64,000 bases of DNA, taken from Silene latifolia. Lineage: Eukaryota; Streptophyta; Magnoliopsida; Caryophyllales; Caryophyllaceae. The notes under the pieces are model-generated. The model saw only the letters and a program-made list of their open reading frames with translations. It was not told the origin of the DNA and ran no database searches. Both the position numbers and the translations under genes were made by a program. Of this stretch, positions 1-9,813 are shown one piece after another; position 1 is the first letter of the stretch, and the number at the start of each line of letters is the position of its first letter. Location: the NCBI RefSeq assembly GCF_048544455.1, contig NC_133537.1:70775634-70839633 (forward strand), given 5' to 3'.

Positions 1-661
1 GTGGAGTCGCCACCAATTTATTGAAGAAAATTGGAAACCGTTCGAATACCTCGTGTCATGTCAAGACATAAAGTAGCGACATGAACACCAAGAACTCGTT
101 ACCCTTAGAATTCTATGTCTAGAATGACACTCGTGGATGCCAATGAACACAGAATGTTCACAGAAATCTGGAGTAAGGGGTGAGGGTACGTACTAGGAAG
201 CTCTTTTGATCGAACACCTAATCCCGCCCGCCTCGATAGCTGCCTCTACTAATGATTAGGGAAAATCGTCTATACTCGATATATTGTCGATTATATGCAT
301 GCAATGCAACATCCAACGTTTTAATCCTAGCATGTGAGAATTAATACTAAGTCGGTTAACACGTAACTTAACATACAATTGATGTCGAAGTAGGAATTTA
401 AGTTGATTACATGTGAAGGCATACAAATAATATGATAAAAGAAGTACAATAATAAAACGATAAAGGAAAATTACAATAATTACATTGGATTAATTGATTT
501 ATGTCGAAAATACATTTAAAACGGATGGTTTTAGAAAGAATAAATAAATAAATTAACAAACAGGAATTAGGGTGATAATACGAGTAATAGTTAATTAATA
601 CGTAAACTAATAAACTAGGTCAAGGCAAAACGGGAGTTCAGGGACAGAAATCAGCCAGAAA

Positions 662-713
662 TAGGCGCAACAGAGCTGCGTCCCTTAGAAGAGGCGCAGT
701 AGTTGCTGCGTCC
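662..713. repeat. Hairpin pair, LTR A, leader-proximal
   Basis: Two near-palindromic units, 662-683 and 691-713, of the form GAGGCGCAGCA..TGCTGCGTCC. The first has lost one base. On the minus strand this lies in the transcribed R/U5 part of the LTR. Confidence 0.8.
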
Positions 714-1287
714 GTTCCTTGTCTCAGTTCTGGCTCTGAAGCCGAAATTGCATGTCGTTAATGTTCGTTGGTTAATTTAATGATTGATTATGAATAATTG
801 ACTCGGATGAAAGTGATTAACATATTATTTACATATGATTAAGGGTCATAAAAGCAATAAAACATAAACAAAACTAATTAGAACTAATTATTACAAGATC
901 AAAAGGATTATTAATGAATTAAACAAACAAAACAAATTAATCAAATTAATTAGGTTATTAATGATGAACTAATGATGGTGACGATAATAAACAGATGCAA
1001 ATTTATCAAAGAATGAATTCCAGAGATCCAATATGGATGAATCGAACCTCTAAAAATCCGGATTGATTTTAATGACGAAAACCCGCAAATATGATTTAAT
1101 TAGGATTTAAGTCGGGATTTAAAAGATGAATTAATTAACAAAGACGAACTATTTACATGCTAAAATTATCATACTCAAATTATCAATGTTAAAAGAATGA
1201 TGAACAATTGGAAACAAAAGCAAAACAAACAGATTACGAAAGACGAAGGAAGAAGAAAGGAAGCAGGAACTGCGGCAGCCTCACGAA

Positions 1288-1340
1288 GAGGCGCAGCAGG
1301 TACTGCGTCCCTTCGAAGAGGCGCAGCAGTTGCTGCGTCC
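1288..1340. repeat. Hairpin pair, LTR A, middle
   Basis: Two 23-base near-palindromic units at 1288-1310 and 1318-1340, spaced exactly 30 bases, arms GCGCAGCA and TGCTGCGT with a 2-3 base loop. A degenerate third unit may precede them at about 1263-1285. Confidence 0.85.
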
Positions 1341-1783
1341 TTTCTCGACGGTTGCCTTCTGATAATCCGTGAAAAGAGTTTAAAACATGATTTTACAAAT
1401 CGGCTTTAAGAGTATTTTCGACATAAACCTTACAATATGATTACAAAAATAAAGAACAATAATAAAAGAAGGATTATACACCCTCAGACTTACATGTTTG
1501 ATGAAACGAGATGAACTAAGTATACGTTTAGCGATGCTCGACTCGAATGTAGACGAAAGTGCCCTCTAGGAGGAAAACGAATAAAGTTGATTAAAGTTGA
1601 TTATGGTGAAGGTGGTCAAATTGGTCGGTCATGCAAAATGAAGCTGGTACTCAGAAAGATCCGAGCTTACGTGGTGGAAAGTTCAAGCACGTAGACGCCA
1701 AAAAGTAAGAACGTGGTCTAGAATGCAAAGGGAGAAGAGAAGGGCGGACACTCGCGTTAGAAATATGAGAGATCGAAGGTCTC

Positions 1784-1791
1784 TATTTATA
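1784..1791 (-). promoter_or_regulatory. LTR A TATA box
   Basis: TATAAATA on the minus strand. It lies about 100 bases downstream, in minus-strand sense, of the hairpin pair 1893-1945; the same arrangement is found in the right LTR. Confidence 0.6.
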
Positions 1792-1892
1792 CTAATCACA
1801 CGGAGGAAGTAGGGTTTTTCGGAGAAACTTTGGAAGTGAATCTCAAAAAGATATGAAAAGATACGAAAAATACGCAGAAAAGGACTTGGGAA

Positions 1893-1945
1893 GAGGCGCA
1901 GCAGGCACTGCGTCTCTTGGAAGAGGCGCAGCACTTGTTGCGTCC
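1893..1945. repeat. Hairpin pair, LTR A, upstream of TATA
   Basis: Units at 1893-1915 and 1923-1945, 30-base spacing, in U3 of the minus-strand LTR. Because 30 is a multiple of three, the array also reads as a ten-residue peptide repeat; I treat that as incidental. Confidence 0.85.
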
Positions 1946-2351
1946 TTTCCCAAGTTTTTTCCTCCTGCGGAAGAAAGATTTCAGTGTTTTGGTTATGGAA
2001 TAACAGATTAATCTTGTTTTCCTTAATATTTTGTGTGAATATTACGGGAAATTCTTTGCTAAAGATTAAAAGATTGCAAAATATGGAATAGAAATATCCG
2101 GAATATTCCAGAACATTCTGACTCGGTTTTAGAAAATGAAGACGGTTTTTTGACCCGGACTCCAAATGTACTCTAATTACTGCCAAAACGACCGTATCGG
2201 CACGTAGATGACAATTAAGAGGTAGACACAAGTGTTTGAGCGATCACTTGACGATAAACTTACGAACTGTCACAAATCGTTCCGCGTACCAAACATGCGG
2301 CCCAGTCATCACCGGGTGGTTTGCGGGAGGTGCAGAAATGAGGTATCTACA

Positions 2352-2735
2352 GCATAGTGACGGTTTGTGTTGTGGTGTTCGATTGTGGCGCGTGATATGG
2401 TACACGGTTTTACCGTGTGTGTGTGACGGTCTCTTAACTTGGATTTCTATTGTTATAAGTTGTTGTAGGTTTATCATAATATTTACTGTTGTTTATTTAT
2501 CCTACTCAACCTCGTGGTTGACCGTGTATTCGTGAACACCTGTGATGAACCAAATATTGGGGAGCAGATTGATTTCAGGTTAGCTTGTGTGATGTGCAGA
2601 TGCTTGGAGAGAGCTTGGGACGTTGAACTTTGTCAGTCTAGAGATCACTTTAAACTATTCAGACACTATTTATTTCATTTCCGCTGCAGTTGTTTAAAAC
2701 GTATTTTGTAATATTTATTTATCTCGCTGTAACTT
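2352..2735 (+). repeat. Copy of Tekay-like LTR flank
   Basis: Matches 28246-28630, the sequence directly outside the right Ogre LTR. The match stops at the shared CTGTAACTT and is replaced by truncated Ogre LTR sequence from 2738. It is therefore a duplicate of the right-hand flank, not the left insertion flank of the Ogre. Confidence 0.8.
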
Positions 2736-2737
2736 TA

Positions 2738-2914
2738 AACCCGGACTCTAGACGACCGTATCGGCACGTAGATGACAATTAAGAGGTAGACACAAGTGTT
2801 TAAGCGATCACTTGACGATAAACTTAAGAACTGTCACAAATCGTTCCGCGTACCAAACATGCGCCCAATCATCACCGGGTGGTTTGCGGGAGGTGCAGAA
2901 ATGAGGTATCTACA
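2738..2914 (-). repeat. Truncated Ogre LTR start (B, 3' LTR remnant)
   Basis: First about 177 bases (minus sense) of the LTR, starting TGTAGATACC at 2914 directly after the polypurine tract. It matches 2150-2351 except for a short deletion after CCCGGACTC. The remaining 2.2 kb of this LTR is missing and is replaced by flank copy plus LTR A. Confidence 0.85.
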
Positions 2915-2927
2915 GAGCCCCCACTTT
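2915..2927 (-). other. Ogre polypurine tract
   Basis: Minus strand reads AAAGTGGGGGCTC immediately before the LTR start TGTAGATACC, the expected place for second-strand priming. It fixes 2914/2915 as the border between internal region and 3' LTR. Confidence 0.8.
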
Positions 2928-3637
2928 GACTGAGGCTTGGACAAGGCGAAAGTCAAAGTATAGCCATCAGGTCAATCAAAGATTACAGTCTGACGACTAT
3001 GGCGATGCGCGGCGGCTCAAGGGGTCTGAACCAAGGACCTGTCATCGGGAACATTTTAGAGTCTGTCGACTATCGGGGAGGGTCGTTTAAAGTCCATTAG
3101 ACTACGTAAGGAAACTCGCCAACCATAAAAAAAGACCATACCTGAAATTCCTTGAAACTCCAGGGGAAACAAAACGCGATATTGGAAGAAGACAGCAGGA
3201 CATAGTCTGGAACTGCAGGGAGAAATTTGCTTGTGGTCGGCTTCAAACAAACTTCGGAAGAGCTTGGGGTCGATGTTGATCTCCATGTCTCGAGAGGGAA
3301 TGTCTGTCCGTGAACTCCCGCTGGGGGAACATAATCGGGAACTGATCTCCATGTCTCGAGAGGGAATGTTTATCCGTGTACTCTCGCTGGGGGAACATAA
3401 TAAAGGCGTGTCGAAAAACCTGTCAAAGAAGAACCGCTCGTTGTGAAAAGCTAGGTCTTGGTAGAACATGGCAACAGTTTGCTGTTGGCTTGGGAATACG
3501 GATCCGGGCGAAGAATATATGTCGAACGGACCAAATATGTGATATGGCATCGAGGAAGAGGCGCACCAAAGATGGGCCCACAAAATAACGAACTTATAAC
3601 GAATCTTCGAAAATTCATATGGAGGGAAACTGGGGAA
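2928..3637. other. Ogre 3' untranslated region
   Basis: No coding signal on the element's strand. It holds a 66-bp tandem duplication (3278-3409) and a decayed hairpin-unit half near 3550. Open frames here come from the repeats. Confidence 0.5.
3278..3409. repeat. 66-bp tandem duplication
   Basis: Two copies starting at 3278 and 3344, each beginning GATCTCCATGTCTCGAGAGG and containing CGCTGGGGGAACATAAT, with a few substitutions. It lies between the Ogre polypurine tract and the triple hairpin. Confidence 0.8.
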
Positions 3638-3720
3638 GAGGCGCAGCAAGTGCTGTGTCCCTTGGAAGAGGCGCAGCAAGAGCTGCGTCCCTTGGAAGAG
3701 GCGCAGCACTTGCTGCGTCT
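3638..3720. repeat. Triple hairpin array upstream of antisense gene 1
   Basis: Three units starting at 3638, 3668 and 3698, each GAGGCGCAGCA followed by a near-inverse arm, at exact 30-base spacing. They are the same unit as in the LTRs. They lie about 140 bases upstream of the first possible exon of the plus-strand plant-mobile-domain gene. Confidence 0.88.
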
Positions 3721-4477
3721 ATTCCTGGACGTGTCAATCCTGCGTAAAAACCCGACGAAACAGAGGGGTTTGTTTCATTTATTCGAAACATAAATCCTTA
3801 ATTTCTCTCTCAAATTCCAACCATTTCCGTCAAAATTTGCTCCAAAAGCTTGCATTTGACATGACTAATCGAGGTATGTGTATCAATCTTGCTTTTATCT
3901 TCCGTATTTGATCAAATGGGGACCGACAAAATTAGGGTTTTCGACCCTAATTAGTCGAAAATTTGGGGCTTTTCCCCCAAATGATTTTGCCTTGCAAAAT
4001 TGACTTTGTAAATGGCTAATTGGTAGTATAAGAATCATAACCATGTATTTGTATCGAATTTTCAATGAGTTTTGAGCGTTTGAGTGAAATTGTGACGGTT
4101 TCGCAGCTAAATCGTAAATCACTTCGAAAATAGCCTTAGGATTGCCCATTTGTGAAGAAACTTGGTATTTGGAATCCTTGCATGATGGATAAACTTCCTA
4201 CCATCTCGGAATTTTGATCTGTGATGGCTTTTTCAGGACACTTCCTAGGGCATAATTGTCGTTATAACGAAATGCTGTCGAAATTCCGACTCGAACTCAT
4301 GACTAGGCTTCAACTTAGGCTTGACTTGACCCAAATTACCACATGAGCAGACGGGTTTGTGGGAAAATTACCAAGGATGGCGAGAAAAGAGCGATTTCGG
4401 AGCTCCGAAAACTCGAAAATCTCCTAATTAAGGGCTGTCGTCACTTGACGCGGCCTAAATTCACTTTAATTTTGCAG

Positions 4478-6883
4478 GTGACGAGGCTTATACATCCGGG
4501 AGAGGTCCCATGGATGTGGACACTGCTATTGACCCTTTCTCAGATGCTTGAGAAGGCGTTAGAGGAGGCTTTCATCGCTGCGGTGACGGCTGCTGAGGAC
4601 GAGGTCCTCGAGGAGGTTGTTGAGGAGGAGGAGGCCCCGAGACGGGCCAACGTTGGACGGGGTGGTCGCCAGCTGAGGGGAGCACCTGTGTGGGCTGAGA
4701 CCTGGGACAGTAGGCACCTGCTTTGGGTTGCGGAGGGTCACCTGTCCTACAGGACGGTGAAGAGCTTGGTAAATCGAATTCATTGCTATTAATTCATCTT
4801 CTTTTATTTCTGTTTGTCATTCCTTTTCTTCTTTATTTGAGCTAAAGATAGCTTTTGTTTCAAATCAACATAGGAGGCCGGGAATATCTGATCGTTCTCG
4901 GGCTATACGATGGCGATGGGGTGCTACGAGAGGCTGTCGGCTGAGGAGCGAGCCATGATCGAGCGGGGAGTCTTCGGCGCTTTGGTGCAGGCTTGGAGGG
5001 ATATCGCGAGGAGGAAGCTTCGGGCTAACCTCAGTCTCGTCTGAGCTTTCTTGGACCGGTTTTGGGACACGACATCCACGTTTCACATGCCTTTTGGCGA
5101 GGTAGGGGTCACGTTAGAGGACTACGGCATGATTTCTGGTCTGCCGTGTGGGACTGAGGTGGTGGAGTGGCTGGAGATAGCCATGAGGGTTGACTCAGCT
5201 GAGGCTAGGAGGTTGATCGGCTGGAACTTGGCGCCGAAGGCGGCTGCGGTACCTGGTTTGGTGCCTAGTTCTTACGTTCGGGACTACTTTGCGGGGAAGA
5301 CCCTGGCGTCCGTGGTGATCGATGGGAGGGAGACGGCTCCTCCTCCCTGCACTGCAGAGCAGAGGGTCCATTTGTGGCTCTGGTGGTTTCTGTCTTCGTC
5401 TACCTCGGAGACAAGGGAGAGAGGCTTTCAACGAAGCTCCTTCCCTTTCTTTCTGACCTGAGCTCCCTAGGCCGTTGGGACTGGGTCACTGTTGGTTTTG
5501 CGGTCCTCATCCGCTTTATGAGGGCCATGGTTCGTCTGGAGTTGATAGAGAAGGGGACTTCTCCTACTGCTGTCGGCCCTGGACTGCTGTTGGAGGTATG
5601 AACCTTCATTTCATTTCATGAAAGATCATTTCCTTTTCTGTCAAATCACGAAAGATCGTTATTGACGATCTTGTTTTACAGTCGTGGGTGTACTCCTACT
5701 TTCCGGGCCTCGCGCCCAAGAGGACGGAGCCGGTGGAGAAGGCTTATCCCGTTGTGTGGGATTGGGTGATGTGTCGTACGAGAAGCCGGCGTTCCTTCCA
5801 CGACGTCTGTCGGCGGGAGGTGAACGTTCTTCAGTTGGGCGGCGTGAGTACTTCACCTTCTTTCGTTTTTCATTACCTTTTTCAGAACTGATCATAAGAA
5901 TGACTCGTTGTTTGCTTTTCCCAGTGGGTGCCCAGGCCTTGGGTGGAGTACGCTGGCGCTTCTCCCTTTATGGCTGAGGTCCATGGACCTAGGAGCTCGA
6001 GCCGGTTGCTTCTGAGGACGTCGATGGGTCCTGTGTGGTACTTGGGTGAGCGCTTGGCTCGTCAGTGCTTTCGGGATGTCTTGATGGTTCCCATCGATCC
6101 TCCTCGAACGATGTTTAGGGAGCCTTCTGAGGCTGAGAGGGAGGCTGACCTGGCTTGCGTGGGTGGTGACGCCCTCCTTCTTCCTGGTGAGGACTACTCG
6201 GCGTTCCTCTACGGGAGGTTGGCGTACTGGCCGGTTGTGGTAAGTGCTTTATCCTCTTTTATTTTGATTATTTGAGAACACGATGAATGATCATCCGTTA
6301 ATGGAAATCACTTGACCTTGCAGGAGGTCGAGGCGGCGGGCATCGAGCCGCCAGAGTACCCCGAAACCCTCGAGTACACTGACGCGGCGGGGATGACGAC
6401 GATCTCCGAGCTACGTGACTTTGACGTGGAGGTGAGAGATGCTGGCTTGGACGAGTGGCAGCATCTAATTCGGAGGGTGAGTCTCCTAACTTGTATAATC
6501 TTGTGTAAGAACACATTTGCTCGAGTTTGTCCAATCGTTAATAATTTTTTCTTTTGAAATGCAAGTTGCGCCATCCCGGTTTGTGGCTTTGTGGAGGGTA
6601 GCCATACGGCTGTGGGCTACTGCCGTCGAGGCACTTGTTGGCGGCTGAGGACGTCAGGTATGAACCTTTCGTTTACTTTATTTTCGAATTCTTCTAATCT
6701 TCCTTATGTTTGAAATGATTGACATGAGCCAATTCTTGTTGTTTGCAGAGGGAGCGAGAGCTGGGGCGAGAGCTTGCCTAGTCCCGGAAGGAGTCAACTC
6801 ACCTGCTGAGGGAGCTCGAGGTCCGCGATGCCGAGGTTGCTGCTCTCGAGGCGAGAGTTGCTAAGCTAGTCGGCGACCAGTAG
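4478..6883 (+). pseudogene. Plant mobile domain gene, antisense within Ogre (extra gene 1)
   Basis: Multi-exon gene opposite to the Ogre polyprotein. Exons supported by GT..AG borders: 4478-4768, 4874-5595, 5682-5843, 5925-6239, 6324-6476, 6566-6657, 6749-6883. A 5' exon ending at 3873 (ATG 3861, donor GTATGTG) may precede them. Exon 4874-5595 contains DRFWDTTSTFHMPFGEV and VTLEDYGMISGLP, the hallmark of the plant mobile domain (PMD), a family linked both to transposons and to host silencing proteins; exon 5682 continues it (YFPGLAPK). The last exon encodes a short coiled coil. In-frame stops: TGA 5042-5044 just before the domain (probably CGA to TGA) and a TAG in the last exon. So a decayed copy; the protein's role in the element is unknown. 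Confidence 0.72.
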
Positions 6884-7588
6884 GAGCTTTTTTGTTGTTT
6901 TTTTTGTTTTTTTCTTTTGCTGTGTTTTGTACATTTGTACATTTTTGGGACCTACATTTTGGACATTCAGACTTTTCTTTGGGGCTCGAGCCCCCAGTTT
7001 GGTGTACATGTACTCTCTTGGTTGTATATATGATGGCCTGAGTGCCTTTGCTGCTGGGTTTCTTTGTTTGTACCTGCAGGTTAGCTTTGAACAAGTTTGG
7101 TAGATGACGGTTTGCGCCGTCATGCTGCCGAAATTTACACAGAAATCATATAGAACATAAATTTGTACACATGGCCTAAATTAGCGCAAACCCCTGACTC
7201 GGAAAAAAATGCAAAAATTTTGCCGGAAATGACCGGACGGTAGGGAGGGCTACCCCCTAAAAAAAGAAAAAAATAGAAACATATAAGTGTGGAACGGTAG
7301 TGAAATGATTCCCCAAAAGAAAATTAAAAAAAGAAATGTATAAGTTTGAAAATGAATAAATTGGTGAAATGATTCAGCAAAATAAAATGTAAAAAAAGAA
7401 TGGATAAGCGTGCTAAGATGACGAAAATGTCGATATCGCCTCGAAATGCGTGCCCGTGAAATTAGGAAACACGAAATATGACAACTTGACGTATTTACCA
7501 AAATAATAACCCGTATGAATAGGAAATTATTCGTTGAGGAATTTAGGAAAGATCCAACGCGGAAAATCACAGAAAGAAGGCTGAGGAA
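6884..7588. other. Spacer between the two antisense genes
   Basis: T-rich start (poly-T near 6888-6920), consistent with the 3' untranslated region of antisense gene 1, then AT-rich sequence without a supported gene. It leads into the hairpin pair at 7589. Confidence 0.4.
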
Positions 7589-7641
7589 GAGGCGCAGCAA
7601 GAGCTGCGTCCCTTCGAAGAGGCGCAACAGTCTTTGCTTTG
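7589..7641. repeat. Hairpin pair upstream of antisense gene 2
   Basis: Units at 7589-7611 and 7619-7641, spaced 30 bases; the second is degenerate in its right arm. The pair ends 46 bases before a plus-strand TATAAATA. Confidence 0.82.
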
Positions 7642-7687
7642 TTCCCAAATGCATCCGTCTGGACGGATTTTTGGAAACAGCTTTTAG

Positions 7688-7695
7688 TATAAATA
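7688..7695 (+). promoter_or_regulatory. TATA box of antisense gene 2
   Basis: TATAAATA followed by pyrimidine-rich sequence (TTCTTCCGTCTCTCTTCG, 7728-7745) and an ATG at 7780, a normal plant core-promoter layout. The hairpin pair is directly upstream. Confidence 0.6.
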
Positions 7696-7779
7696 AAGAC
7701 ATCGAGGGAGGTTTTATTCACATAATTCTTCCGTCTCTCTTCGTCTTATTACATAAAGCTCCCAAAATAAGCATACATC

Positions 7780-9274
7780 ATGAATACTCTCGAAATTCGT
7801 CTAAAAGAATGGACAAATGAGTTCTCTAATGTGGAGAAACACGACATGAGTGCTTATAATTTTGGATCGCTTTTGAGCTTGAAGCTGATCAAGGTAGTCA
7901 AACCATTTCTAGATGCGTGTCTTGATTATTGGGACCCGAATTATCACGTTTTTTGCCTTCCCTTGAGGCGACATTTGCCCATTTCCCGAAGAAATTGCTG
8001 CGATTGGTGGTTGGGACCCGGAACACTCGCCTGCTATTCCCTCCACATCTCAAGGATATAAGAACAAGTTTAGAGACTTGCTTGCGTTGGCAAGAGTTGA
8101 TGTGGATCGTCTTGTGACTTCTAAAGGAGTGCGAATGTTGGATTTCGTCAATCGATTCATCAATAGGGCAGATCCCAGTATCTGATCTCTTATGTTGCGA
8201 GGCGCAGGGCATTCGGGTTTTGCCTATTACATGTATATGTCCTTCAAGGGCATGTTGATGAGGATTTGAGAGGCGACTCTCGTTACTTGAGCGTGATTGA
8301 GCAAATGGAGCTACGCAAGAGCCCAGCTTGATCCTATTGGGTTTAGATAATAGGAAAGCCAATCGCGACCTGCCTTATTTGGGAAGTCCCATTATATTGC
8401 AGGTAAAAGAATTTCTTTTTTTTTTCTTTTTTTTTTCGTTTTTTTTTTCGTTTTTTTTTTCGTTTTTTGTTTTTTTTCTAATTCCTGCTTCTGGTAGGTC
8501 TGGCTTATGGAGCGTCTTCGATTGATCGAGCCCCCAGTTAATGTTCCTGCTTATCATACTCGCTCAATTGCAATGAGGACCAGGCTTTACGTGGTGGACT
8601 TCACTCGAGTTTGCAAGTACTGGGAAAACAAATTGATGAGTGAAGATGGCCCATTAATTAGATGGATCGTACCATGGTGGCATCTCAAATCTGTCAGTAG
8701 AGTATCTTCTTTGGATCCAACCCGATCTGTTCGCATTCCCGGCTTGGAGTTTATGATATGCATCTTCCCGGAGAGGTTGATGAGGCAGGTCGGATTGAAG
8801 CAGATGATTCCGAAGCTTGACACTGTCCCGCAGACTGCCGTGGCCCTTACTACTGAGAGTCAAAGATAATGGGCCACCAAATGGGCGCAGAGGAACATTT
8901 GGTTCTTCAATTCTTCTGTTAGTGTCCTATGGGTGTCGGATTCTTATTTGCGGTGGAGGAAAGCTACTACTCCGGAGGAGCGCGAGAGATTAAGGAAATG
9001 CGAGCCTGTTGACTACAAGGTTTGTGAAGTGGAAAAGGAGAAAGAGAAGCATCTGACCGAGGGAGAGGAAGAAGCCGGATTTCGAGTTGTTCATCCTTCG
9101 AAGAAACCGAAGACTTCTCCTTCCGTCAAGATGGTGGTTGACAAGAATGGCAAAGCAAGACCACGAGGGAGACCGTTGGTTATTAGGTCTGAAGTGGCGC
9201 AAGAGCGTCCGGCTCGAGGTCGGGACAAGAAATTTGACAAAAATGACAAAGGCAAAGGGAAAATGGAAGAGTAG
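7780..9274 (+). pseudogene. DUF7745/plant-mobile-domain-like gene, antisense within Ogre (extra gene 2)
   Basis: ATG 7780 begins a frame with YNFGSLLSLK and ACLDYWDPNYHVF, typical of the N-terminus of DUF7745/PMD-like transposon proteins. Frame changes occur near 7935 and again near 8210-8340, with a TGA near 8184. The conserved piece GSPIILQ is spliced at 8402 (CAG|GTAAAAG) to VWLMERL at 8498 (GGTAG|GT), a position where related proteins read SPLLLQ-WLLERL. Exon 2 has FPERLMRQVGLKQMIP, the family's R-Q-G-Q-P signature, a TAA at 8867-8869, and a basic Lys-rich tail to TAG 9272-9274. The intron is very T-rich (8408-8478). Function unknown; coding capacity lost. Confidence 0.65.
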
Positions 9275-9813
9275 CCTAAGTCTTTATTATTATTATTATT
9301 TATTATTATTATTATTATTGTAATAAGAAGGTGGGGTTTTTAGAATCCTAGCCTATTTATTTTTTTATATTAAGTGGCATATTATTATTAAAGAAATGAA
9401 ATCAAAGAGGTTGATTGGTTATGAAACCGTTACGATTTTCTATCATTATTCTTGTCGAATTTAAAATGCAATTACAAATGTCCTTCTATTTACATTTAAG
9501 AAAATTCAATGGGTTGTATCCCGTGAAGGATTGCCTACGTATTCATTTAGAAAATGAAATCAAACCCTTGCGCGTAGTTCGAGTAAATGTAAAAGAATAA
9601 TTGTTCTAAGCAAGAGCTTGTAATGAACTTAGAAAATAAGCATGAGCTTTACTTACTCCTAAAATGCAATTTAGTTTATTTGACGATATGAGAACGACAG
9701 ATTGTCAAAATGCAAGAGCAAGATGACATTAGCTTAAACCAGCTTGGCCAGGGGCCGTTTATTTCGTGCCACAGGAGCGACACGTGAGGTTACGTGAGGC
9801 GCGTTTTTTGCTC
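9275..9813. other. Spacer between integrase end and antisense gene 2
   Basis: AT-rich; contains a short interrupted ATT microsatellite (about 9282-9320). No gene seen. On the minus strand it is the sequence directly 3' of the integrase stop. Confidence 0.5.

Larger units (their letters stand above)
1..2351 (-). repeat. Ogre-like LTR, left copy (A), cut by window edge
   Basis: Near-identical to 25936-28245 over its whole length, with a few indels (for example about 30 bases near 1030-1060 absent on the right). Base 1 matches base 25936, so 47 bases of LTR should lie to the left of the window. It ends in TCTACA at 2351, the inverse of the LTR start TGTAGA on the minus strand. It carries three pairs of the 30-bp hairpin unit (662, 1288, 1893) and a minus-strand TATA box at 1784-1791. 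It is followed not by internal sequence but by a copy of the flank seen at 28246. Confidence 0.85.

Noticed and set aside
662-1945. 30-base periodic repeats resembling a CRISPR array
   Set aside because: Only pairs or triplets, no unique spacers, plant retroelement context; they are hairpin units of the LTR.
1683-2231. 182-codon frame with LRLF repeats as a protein gene
   Set aside because: It runs across the U3 and TATA box of the LTR; the repeat arises because the hairpin unit is 30 bases long.
1-2351. LTR A as the normal left LTR of the Ogre
   Set aside because: It is separated from the internal region by flank copy 2352-2735 and a truncated LTR; the polypurine tract joins 2914, not 2351.
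3056-3709. 217-codon minus frame as an additional Ogre gene
   Set aside because: Built from the 66-bp tandem duplication and hairpin triplet, no ATG context or domain, next to the polypurine tract.
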